Below the pieces are notes generated by a model. That model ran no database searches. It had not been told where the DNA came from and saw nothing but the letters and a program-made list of their open reading frames with translations. Of a DNA stretch of 47,828 bases, positions 37,211 through 44,466 are shown piece by piece. Origin of the DNA: Bacteroidales bacterium. GTDB lineage: Bacteria; Bacteroidota; Bacteroidia; Bacteroidales; UBA10428. The DNA is taken from NCBI GenBank assembly GCA_016934395.1, contig JAFGSZ010000112.1, forward strand, positions 1-47,828, written 5' to 3'. Made by a program: the position numbers and the translations under genes. Each line of letters starts with the position of its first letter. Position 1 is the stretch's first letter.

Positions 37211-38044
37211 TTGATCCGAAAACTATTCATCATACTGCCCCTGATCTTAATTATGTTGCCTGGGAATTCTTACGGCCAGTTGTTTTTTAATAAACAAAAC
37301 AGCATTGAAGGTAATATTATTGATAATTCAACAAAGCAAAAAATCTCTTTTGCACATATTCTGAACGAAAGTAAGCGAAATGGAGCCATTTGTAATGATG
37401 ACGGAGGATTCAGAATGGCTGTTGATATTGGGGATACCCTTATTTTCAGTGCACTGGGTTATCTTGGAAAAGTGCTGGTAGTTAACGACTCCATGTTCCA
37501 AACCGCATTAACCATCAATCTGATCCCCCGTGTGTATGAAATAGGCCAGGTGAATATTATGGGATTCAGGAGTTATGAGGATTTTAAACAGAAATTTATC
37601 GCCCTTGAATTGCCAAAAACCCAGACTGACATGTTGAGGGACCAACTATATTCGCTTTCATTAGAAGCTGCTAAACAGGCTGAATATGAAAAAAGTGTTG
37701 AAAAAGCCTTAAGTAATGATGGCGCTACACTTGCTTCTGTTCCTATTTTATCTAAAGAAGACAAACAACGTTTGCATTTAAAAGAAATTCTTAAACAGGA
37801 AGACCGGCAACGGGTAATTGATAAAAAATTTAATCGCGAAATTGTTGCAAAACTAACAGAACTAAAAGATGACGAGCTAACCGAATTTTTGGTCTTCTGT
37901 AATTTTAGCGAGCAATACCTCTTTGAAGCTAATCAGTATGATATACTGGAGACTGTGCTTAAGAAACTGGAGTTGTTCAAAAACATGAAAAAGGGCGGTT
38001 CATTTATTTTAGATCATGAAAATAGTATACTTCAGTTGGCTTGA
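37211..38044 (+). CDS. Secreted carboxypeptidase-regulatory-like domain protein
   Basis: 277 residues starting at TTG. The TTG opens directly into a good signal peptide ending GNSYGQ, and the next Met is at residue 15 inside it, so TTG is the most reasonable start. Residues about 32-115 form a carboxypeptidase-D-regulatory-like beta sandwich (EGNIIDNSTKQKISFAHILN; LIFSALGYLGKVLVV). The rest is charged and helical (about 120-275), including a KEDKQRLHLKEILKQEDRQR coiled-coil-like stretch. This layout is common in Bacteroidota periplasmic proteins of unknown function. Single-gene unit. Confidence 0.75.
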   Translation: MIRKLFIILPLILIMLPGNSYGQLFFNKQNSIEGNIIDNSTKQKISFAHILNESKRNGAICNDDGGFRMAVDIGDTLIFSALGYLGKVLVVNDSMFQTALTINLIPRVYEIGQVNIMGFRSYEDFKQKFIALELPKTQTDMLRDQLYSLSLEAAKQAEYEKSVEKALSNDGATLASVPILSKEDKQRLHLKEILKQEDRQRVIDKKFNREIVAKLTELKDDELTEFLVFCNFSEQYLFEANQYDILETVLKKLELFKNMKKGGSFILDHENSILQLA

Positions 38045-38311
38045 ACCTGCTTCCCGGATAATTTGATGTCTGTAACAAAATCTGTTTAACATTTAATTCC
38101 AAAGGGATTTTGTTTATGATGAGACATTGTTATAATCATTGAGATTTATGTTACAACGTATTGCAGTATTATCATCTGAATTTGACGGATTTATATTTTA
38201 TTAATATCAGAAAGTGCACTAAATTTATTAAAATTGTTCATTGATTTTACGGTTTAGAAAGGCCGATACCATTGGTGTAAAAATCAAAATTTTAATTAAA
38301 ATAAAGTTCTG

Positions 38312-39385
38312 ATGAAATGGATTAGCATATTTTTAATATCCGGCTTCTCCGTAATGTTTAGTGATACCGGGTGTTCAACTGATTATCCCGATGTTAATAA
38401 CGATCAAACGGATAACACTCCAAAGCCTGTTGTTTTTAATAAGGCTTTTTTGCGCAACCGGAATATCGGTAAAGGAATAAATTTTGGTAATGCCCTGGAA
38501 GCGCCTAACGAGGGTGACTGGGGGCTAAGAATTAGAAAGTCTTATATCCAGGCTATAAAAGATGCCGGGTTTAACTCTGCCAGGTTTCCGATTTGCTGGT
38601 CGGCTCATACAAGCACCGAAGAACCTCATACTATTGATCAGAATTTTCTCAACCGGGTGGATGAAATTATAGCCTGGTGTTTTGAACGCGACCTCACAGT
38701 AATTATTACCATTCATCATTTTAATGAGTTATACGATTATCCCAATAGTGAAACATACAGGGATATGATATTTTCCATTTGGGATCAGCTTACCGAACAT
38801 TACAGTTCTTATAACCACGATAAGCTGATTTTTGAACTGCTTAATGAACCGCATAACAACCTGACCGCATACCAATGGAATTTGCTTCTGGTTGAACTTC
38901 TGGATGTTGTGCGTGCAAAAGATACTGACCGAACTGTGATATTAGATGTTCCGGAATGGGGCTATCATGGGTATATAACAGACCTGGTAATTCCTGAAGA
39001 AGAAGACAATGCCATTGTAAGTGTACGGTACTATCTGCCCTATCAATTTACACACCAGGGCGCACACTGGGCCACAGGTTCGGAAGCCTGGCTGGGCACC
39101 ACATGGACTGGAACGGAATATGAACGAAGTACGGTTATTAACGATTTAACTTTTGTAAAAGACTGGGCTACGGAACATAACCGGCCCATAACCATTGGTG
39201 AATTTGGGGCTATTATTTATGCCGACCATACCAGCCGGGTAACATGGACAAATTTTGTGACCTCGAAATTCAAGGAAAATGGATTCAGCTGGAGTTATTT
39301 TGATTTTGGGGTATTGTTTAAAGTTTACAATATTGATAACAATACATGGGATGAAGAGTTAAAGGATGCCGTATTAAAAAATTAA
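38312..39385 (+). CDS. Glycoside hydrolase family 5 lipoprotein with an unusual active-site residue
   Basis: 357 residues with a lipoprotein-like signal (Cys21 after SDTG, an imperfect lipobox). The (beta/alpha)8 GH5 domain covers the rest. Landmarks are GFNSARFPICW (Arg91), TIHHFNEL (His135/His136), FELLNEPHNN (acid/base Glu179), TIGEFGAI (nucleophile Glu297) and SWSYFDFG (active-site Trp). The usual FHYYxPxxFTHQ strand reads VRYYLPYQFTHQ here, so the near-invariant His of the HxY pair is Arg239. The family cleaves beta-1,4-glucans or mannans. Whether this protein keeps that activity is uncertain. It ends 11 bases before the convergent pirin gene. Confidence 0.88.
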   Translation: MKWISIFLISGFSVMFSDTGCSTDYPDVNNDQTDNTPKPVVFNKAFLRNRNIGKGINFGNALEAPNEGDWGLRIRKSYIQAIKDAGFNSARFPICWSAHTSTEEPHTIDQNFLNRVDEIIAWCFERDLTVIITIHHFNELYDYPNSETYRDMIFSIWDQLTEHYSSYNHDKLIFELLNEPHNNLTAYQWNLLLVELLDVVRAKDTDRTVILDVPEWGYHGYITDLVIPEEEDNAIVSVRYYLPYQFTHQGAHWATGSEAWLGTTWTGTEYERSTVINDLTFVKDWATEHNRPITIGEFGAIIYADHTSRVTWTNFVTSKFKENGFSWSYFDFGVLFKVYNIDNNTWDEELKDAVLKN

Positions 39386-39396
39386 TATCTTTTAGT

Positions 39397-40260
39397 TTAG
39401 TTAAAATCGTTAAAACTCCCCATTTTTCCATTCTGATAATCCAGGTATGCTTGATTTATCTCAGCCTTGCTATTCATTACAAAAGGACCCTGGGCCACAA
39501 CGGGTTCATTAAATGGCTTTGCATGCCCAAATATTATTACCGAATCTTCAAGGGCTGTGATTGTAATATCTGAACCATCTGTATTAAACTCCACCAAATT
39601 AAGTTTAGAAGCTTCGTTCCCGTTAACCTGAATTTTTCCTTTTACCACATACAATAAAATATTGTGCAATTTTTCTATTGTTGTCCGGTATTCCCCGCCT
39701 TTTTTAATCCTGATATCAGCTATCTGAATTCCTGTGGGTGATGTTACCGGACCGGAAACAGATTCAAACTGACCGGAGATTATACGAATCAACACTTTAT
39801 TGTCATCTAAAAAAATTTCAGGAATCTGGTCTTTTTGTAAGCCGATGTATTTAGGCTCTGTCATTTTTAACCTGGCCGACAGGTTCATCCATAACTGGAT
39901 AATTTCTACCTGTCCACCGGTTTTTTTAAATTCATCCGAAGAAATTTCGGCATGAATCAATCCTTTACCTGCCGTCAACCACTGAATGCCATCTTTAAGA
40001 ATTACGTTTTTTCCTCCTCCGGTATCCCAGTGTGTCAGATCCCCTTCATAAATAAATGTCAGCGTTTCGAATCCGCGGTGCGGATGCGGCCCAAATGGCA
40101 ATCCGTTATTATTTGGCAAATAGGTTTGCGGACCATGATGGTTTAGGAATAAAAACGGGTCGATATGTTCAATGCTGGCTGTTGGCATAGCTCTGAAAGT
40201 AATCAGATCGTCTATCGGAGCATTGATGGCTTTATGGATGTTCTTTATGGTTCTTGACAT
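39397..40260 (-). CDS. Pirin family protein
   Basis: 287 residues, bicupin. The N-terminal cupin carries the metal site FGPHPHRGFETLTFIYEG (His59, His61, plus a later His in LTHWD), followed by GKGLIHAEIS. The C-terminal cupin ends with FGHAKPFNEPVVAQGPFVMN. Bacterial pirins include quercetinase-like dioxygenases and regulators, and the role here is unknown. The gene is on the minus strand, downstream of a repeat-rich interval. Confidence 0.9.
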   Translation of the reverse strand: MSRTIKNIHKAINAPIDDLITFRAMPTASIEHIDPFLFLNHHGPQTYLPNNNGLPFGPHPHRGFETLTFIYEGDLTHWDTGGGKNVILKDGIQWLTAGKGLIHAEISSDEFKKTGGQVEIIQLWMNLSARLKMTEPKYIGLQKDQIPEIFLDDNKVLIRIISGQFESVSGPVTSPTGIQIADIRIKKGGEYRTTIEKLHNILLYVVKGKIQVNGNEASKLNLVEFNTDGSDITITALEDSVIIFGHAKPFNEPVVAQGPFVMNSKAEINQAYLDYQNGKMGSFNDFN

Positions 40261-40368
40261 AATAATACAATTTAGAATGAATTGTAATTATTAACATCAA
40301 GATGAAATGATTGTTTAATCAGAGAGACTATAATTTTTAGAGTTAAAAACGAATAAAAATTATCAAGT

Positions 40369-40544
40369 CATTCCGATACTAATTGGAATGATCCCGATAC
40401 GAAGCGATCGGGATTTAATGGGTTTTAACCTGCCTGACGGTAGTCAGGTTCCCCGCAACTTCCGCGCACGTTAGGAGCTACTCAGCGGAGGCGTTGGTGC
40501 GCTTGAAGAATAAAATTTCCACATGATACCTCTGCTTCGAGGTA
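40369..40544. repeat. Cluster of palindromes (REP-like element or structured RNA)
   Basis: Within the 348-base gene-free interval 40261-40608 are four compact hairpins: cattcc/ggaatg (40369-40374 with 40385-40390); a perfect 8-bp atcccgat/atcgggat (40391-40398 with 40407-40414); cctgac/gtcagg (40433-40438 with 40443-40448); and tacctc/gaggta (40527-40532 with 40539-40544). A longer pairing, gcgcac (40464-40469) with gtgcgc (40497-40502), links the middle. The block is clearly richer in GC than its flanks and has no open frame. It lies between two minus-strand genes, so it could act as a terminator/attenuator, a mobile palindromic repeat or a small RNA. Confidence 0.6.
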
Positions 40545-40608
40545 GTTCATTCTTAACTATTCGTTACGGCCTTTTGAAGGGGATTTCTTCCGGAACAGTT
40601 TTAGGAAG

Positions 40609-42897
40609 TTACAGCATAATTATTTTGCTTTCTGATTTTTTATTTCCAGAAAGAATCTGAATGATATATATTCCGGGTGCAAAACTGCTCATATCAATGG
40701 ACTGGTCACTAATGTTATAAATGCTTTTGATTTCAACTCCCATGGCATTATAAATGATAATGTCTACAGGTTCTGTGTTATCAAATTTAATATGTACAAT
40801 ACCGTCAGCCGGATTAGGATAAAGTACCATTTCGTTTTTATCTTCATGGCTTAAAGCGGATACTGCCGGGCACAACGATTCATCGGTTACAGGAGTAATA
40901 CCCGTATTCCCGCCTGTACACTGGCCGCACACGTCAAAAGAGGCAGTTCCGTCCAGATCTCCGTTACAATCATACCCGGCTTCCACAAACTTGGACAACA
41001 ACCGGATATAATTTACCTGGTACCCGCAACTGTTTTCAGTTACCGACCACGAATTTAACGGCCAGCTGGTATTAAAGTCTTTATATGATTTTTGGTTGGG
41101 CTGTCCTTTGGGCGGGGTAATCGGTTCAGAAGTGCATACAGCGTTATTGGCTGTGCTTCCGCAGTCACCGGGACAACAGCCGTCCCAGTCATATGAGGGA
41201 TTCGGTCCGCCGGTAAGAAACCCGGGAGGCGGTCCGTAGGTGGAAACTCCCACACGGTCCCACAGGACGCTGCCATTGGTAAACCAGGTATGGTAAAATT
41301 CGTTCACCCCATTATCTCCTCCATATTCGTACATATTCGAGAGATACACCATATTCAAAGGATTTACGCCGTGGAGATAATGGATATACCGCTCAGCGGC
41401 TTTTTTGGAATCCTCATTTTTTGTGGCATCAATTTCAAATGTGATCATATCGTAAAACATATTTCCCTGGTTGCTTTTTATGGAATTGCTGCCCCAGGTA
41501 TAATCCTTGATGTGTGCCATATAAGGATCTTTTTCATTGTAAAAGGCAGTAAAATTTTCGCTGCCATTCATAGCATTTTTATACGTGCTGATAATATTTG
41601 CTGCCACAGAAGGTGAAGCGCCGGGAATTGTTGAATAATATAAAGCTGTCTCCTGGTTGTCTGATTGGAACGGGAACGCGAAATTCGATGTAAACAGCAG
41701 CAGGTTCTGGTAATTATTCTCAAAATAATTCTGGTATTCTGGTCCACCGGTTATATCAAATAAGTAACATGCAGCTTCGAGTTTTGCCGCCATACGCCCG
41801 TAATCATCCACTTCCTGCTGTCCCGCTCCTAAACCTGATGAGCCGTAAGCAGCATCATTGTTACGAAATAAACTGTCAGGATAGGTTACTGCCCAGTCCC
41901 AGGCTTTAATGGCACGGGCTTCCAGGGTGTCAGCATAGGCATCCATACCAACAGACCGATATGCTTTAGATGCTATGGCAAATGCCCCGGATGTATTTAA
42001 AGCCGATGAGGTATTCGGACTTCCATAAAGGCTGCGCCCTGTAGCGCTTGAGGGCGGACTGGCATGTGACAAGCCGACAATACTCAGCACGCTGCCATCT
42101 GTTTGCTGCATTCTTAATAAATGATCAATACCCCATTTAGCTTCATCCAGCAGGTCGGGAGTTCCGTTACCCGATTCCGGGATATTAAAATTATCGCTCC
42201 AGATTTCAGGTTTTTCCAGGTAGGCTTTCATCATTTCAATCACATAGTTGGCTGTCCAGCTGGTATATTTATTATAATCCCCCGCATCGTACCACCCGCC
42301 ATGTAAATCTTTTTCAGTTTCTGCATTGTAGCGATCGTTAAAAATCCTGCAATTTAAATCCTGCAGGTCGCCGAGGTGACTGGCGCCATCTGCCCATCCG
42401 GCCCCGGCATAACGGGCTTCTTTTTCAAATCCAACCCGCTGATAAAAGAAAGTACGAACGGCATGACGCAACACTTCGTTATAGATTGATTCTGAAATTT
42501 TAAATTCAAAAGACCTTACATTTTTACTTACATCCAGAATATAATAGGTTCCCGGTTCAGTTACGGAAGAAAAATCAAACCACCAGGCCTTGTCACCCGA
42601 TGAACCATCGGTAGCGCCGCTATTCCAGGCTACCGGACTTCCCGTTAAAACCTGGCTTAAGGAATTTTTATCCACTACGGCATAAGTTGCCCCGGGAGTA
42701 AAGGATTCTGTTGCATCATACCCGGTTTGAGGATCACGGATCACGGCAATCTTTTCCGATTGGGGCAAATAACCAAACTGGTCGATTACAATATAATCCG
42801 ATAAATTCTGGCTATACAGATTATTCGTTATGTACATTGAAGTTGTAACCATCAACACCATCAATATAAATCTTCTTTTCACCTTACAATTTTCCAT
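40609..42897 (-). CDS. Secreted glycoside hydrolase family 9 cellulase with T9SS sorting domain
   Basis: 762 residues. The signal peptide ends near NNLYSQ. An N-terminal Ig-like (CelD_N) domain lies at about 32-135, and a GH9 (alpha/alpha)6 domain at about 140-640. The catalytic base pair is in GGWYDAGDYNKYTSW (Asp204, Asp207). The acid is Glu621 in WSVTENSCGYQVNYIRLLS. HGVNPLNMVYLSN is also typical. A short Cys-containing linker (YDCNGDLDGTASFDVCGQC) precedes a T9SS type A tail starting at LYPNPADG. It hydrolyses beta-1,4-glucans at the cell surface or outside the cell. It is not in an operon with the GH5 genes. Confidence 0.94.
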   Translation of the reverse strand: MENCKVKRRFILMVLMVTTSMYITNNLYSQNLSDYIVIDQFGYLPQSEKIAVIRDPQTGYDATESFTPGATYAVVDKNSLSQVLTGSPVAWNSGATDGSSGDKAWWFDFSSVTEPGTYYILDVSKNVRSFEFKISESIYNEVLRHAVRTFFYQRVGFEKEARYAGAGWADGASHLGDLQDLNCRIFNDRYNAETEKDLHGGWYDAGDYNKYTSWTANYVIEMMKAYLEKPEIWSDNFNIPESGNGTPDLLDEAKWGIDHLLRMQQTDGSVLSIVGLSHASPPSSATGRSLYGSPNTSSALNTSGAFAIASKAYRSVGMDAYADTLEARAIKAWDWAVTYPDSLFRNNDAAYGSSGLGAGQQEVDDYGRMAAKLEAACYLFDITGGPEYQNYFENNYQNLLLFTSNFAFPFQSDNQETALYYSTIPGASPSVAANIISTYKNAMNGSENFTAFYNEKDPYMAHIKDYTWGSNSIKSNQGNMFYDMITFEIDATKNEDSKKAAERYIHYLHGVNPLNMVYLSNMYEYGGDNGVNEFYHTWFTNGSVLWDRVGVSTYGPPPGFLTGGPNPSYDWDGCCPGDCGSTANNAVCTSEPITPPKGQPNQKSYKDFNTSWPLNSWSVTENSCGYQVNYIRLLSKFVEAGYDCNGDLDGTASFDVCGQCTGGNTGITPVTDESLCPAVSALSHEDKNEMVLYPNPADGIVHIKFDNTEPVDIIIYNAMGVEIKSIYNISDQSIDMSSFAPGIYIIQILSGNKKSESKIIML

Positions 42898-43027
42898 GAT
42901 CTCACATTTATTTTCGATAAAATAATCGGTACTAAAATAGTAAAAGTTACCAGATATTAATAAAAAATAACCTACGGTAAATGTGGGCCTGTTATTATTT
43001 TTAAATTGCAGCTATATGAATTAATGG

Positions 43028-43492
43028 ATGAGAAGATTTATGAATAACAAAAGAATAAACATCAGAAAAATCAGGGAAAGCGATTTTCCTGAATTGATTG
43101 CACTTTTCCGGGAATTTGCTGTTTTTGAAAAACTTCCCGACAGTATGATAAATACGGTTGAACAAATGAAAGATGATAAAGAATACATCAGCGGATTTGT
43201 GGCGGTTGAGAAAAATTCTGAAATTGTTGGCTATGTAACCTTCTTTTTTGCCTATTATACATGGATCGGGAAATCTTTGTACATGGATGATTTATATGTT
43301 AAACCTGAATACAGGGGCAAAGGGATTGGCACAAAACTTATCCGGCAGGTAATAAACTATGCATAAACAGCCCAATGCAAAAAATTGCGCTGGCAGGTTT
43401 CGGAATGGAACCAGCCCGCCATAAACTTTTATGTAAGTCTGGGAGCCAACATTAACAGTGTGGAATCAAACTGTGACTTAGTGCTAAATTGA
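43028..43492 (+). pseudogene. GNAT acetyltransferase interrupted by an in-frame stop
   Basis: From the ATG at 43028 the frame encodes a GNAT domain (INIRKIRESDFPELIALF; the acetyl-CoA loop YRGKGIGTKL) but stops at TAA 43364-43366 after 112 codons. Reading on in the same frame gives 41 more sense codons ending at TGA 43490-43492. These contain LRWQVSEWNQPAINFYVSLGA, the usual GNAT C-terminal strand and helix. The total of about 154 residues is the normal family length. One base change (for example AAA to TAA) explains the break. It may be a true pseudogene, a read-through case or a sequencing error. The truncated product would lack the last beta strands. Confidence 0.85.
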
Positions 43493-43517
43493 CAGCTTAA
43501 TAATTCAACCTTTTTTT

Positions 43518-43572
43518 ACCCTTAATCCCTAAAGGGAATAGTTTGATTTTTAAGATTTCTCCCTTCAGGGTT
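43518..43572. repeat. Short palindromic repeats upstream of a lipoprotein remnant
   Basis: Contains tccct-aa-aggga (43526-43537) and cccttcaggg just downstream, both small near-palindromes in a pyrimidine/purine style shared with the hairpins at 47672-47823. They lie after the broken GNAT gene and may act as its terminator or belong to a dispersed repeat family. Confidence 0.4.
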
Positions 43573-43612
43573 TGGTGTAAAAAAACGTAAATTTAATTTT
43601 AAAGGATAAAGC

Positions 43613-43747
43613 ATGAAAAAATCAACCTGCATTATTGTTTGCTTATTTTTGCTGTCCTGCAATTTTTCCATTAACAGGATTGACCATAATAAAATTGCCG
43701 AAGGATATTTCAAGGCACGAAATGAACTGGATTACGATCTCCCCTGA
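43613..43747 (+). CDS. Short lipoprotein-like ORF, probably a gene remnant
   Basis: 44 codons. ATG at 43613 is preceded by AAAGGATAAAGC, a plausible ribosome binding site. The N-terminus is a good lipoprotein signal (MKKSTCIIVCLFLLSC, Cys16), followed by only 28 mature residues (to ELDYDLP) before TGA. A full lipoprotein export signal on so short a mature part suggests either a small lipoprotein or the 5' remnant of a decayed gene. It follows the interrupted GNAT gene and precedes about 700 gene-free bases. No family recognised. Confidence 0.4.
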   Translation: MKKSTCIIVCLFLLSCNFSINRIDHNKIAEGYFKARNELDYDLP

Positions 43748-44466
43748 CTGCCGCAAGTTTATTAACTTGTGGCTCTTTTAACACAGTTCGTTAAATTTAT
43801 ACTACATGACCATACTTCCCATGCTGTCCATATCTTATACCTATGGACTAAAATAAAACAAAACGTCTCGTTTTGATCTAAATTAGTGGTTCCATTTTCA
43901 CCCCTGGCTATAACAATTTATTACATTCGATATTTGCTTCCTGAAATCTGCTCCATTATAAAAAACTATGCTTATAGTTTTTAAAACTGTGCTTATATTT
44001 TTATAAAACTATGCCTATAGTTTTAAAAGCTATGCTTATGTTTTTATAAAGTCTGTATAAAGTATGAAAACCACTTAGCTAATGGACTATTTTTTTGTAT
44101 CGATTTTTATTTTCAAGATATCTAACGTCATTTTTTAAAATTAATACCAACCGGTAATAAATGCAGAATTCTGTAAAGGTTTGGTCTGTTGCCATAGATT
44201 AAGGTCAGTTGAGTAAAATAAAATCCATATACAGGTAGTTATTACTTATCCATTGAAAATCAGGATAGCTGTTGCTATTAAACAGCTTAAAATAAAAATG
44301 AAAAAATTGACTCACATTTATTTTTTTTGTAATATTGGTTGAGCATATAGGCGAAATCTCAAACTTTTCCTTGAAGTAATTGCATTGCACTATAATTGAG
44401 GAAGTATTCCCAAAAACTTACTGTAAGGCATTTTACAAAAATTGTAAATTTTTTAAATTAAGAAGC
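43748..44466. other. Long gene-free, repeat-bearing intergenic region
   Basis: 719 AT-rich bases. Contents: a 7-bp inverted repeat gtccata/tatggac (43826-43832 with 43842-43848), a perfect caaaacg-tct-cgttttg (43859-43875), and the tandem palindromic array at 43962-44045. No convincing coding frame or exact -7 element upstream of the next gene. It may be a decayed gene region and/or the control region of the repeat-domain protein. Confidence 0.5.
43962..44045. repeat. Four-unit tandem array of 20-22 bp palindromes
   Basis: Four adjacent units starting at 43962, 43983, 44005 and 44025. Each is a variant of aaaactatgcttatagtttt, itself a palindrome of aaaactat / atagtttt around a four-base centre. 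Units two and four are less symmetrical (aaaactgtgcttatattttt; aaaagctatgcttatgtttt). The spacing of about 21 bases is two helical turns, so the four centres face the same side of the DNA. It could be a multi-site operator or a repeat expansion. It has no CRISPR-like unique spacers. Confidence 0.7.

Noticed and set aside
43522-43713. Minus-strand 63-codon frame over the lipoprotein remnant
   Set aside because: It runs antisense to a better-supported signal peptide and crosses the palindromes; composition is not protein-like.
43962-44045. CRISPR array
   Set aside because: The units are directly adjacent with no unique spacers, are themselves palindromic, and no cas gene is nearby.
44380-44466. 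Upstream extension of the six-repeat protein by 29 codons
   Set aside because: The extension would bury the signal peptide; the ATG at 44467 begins directly with it.
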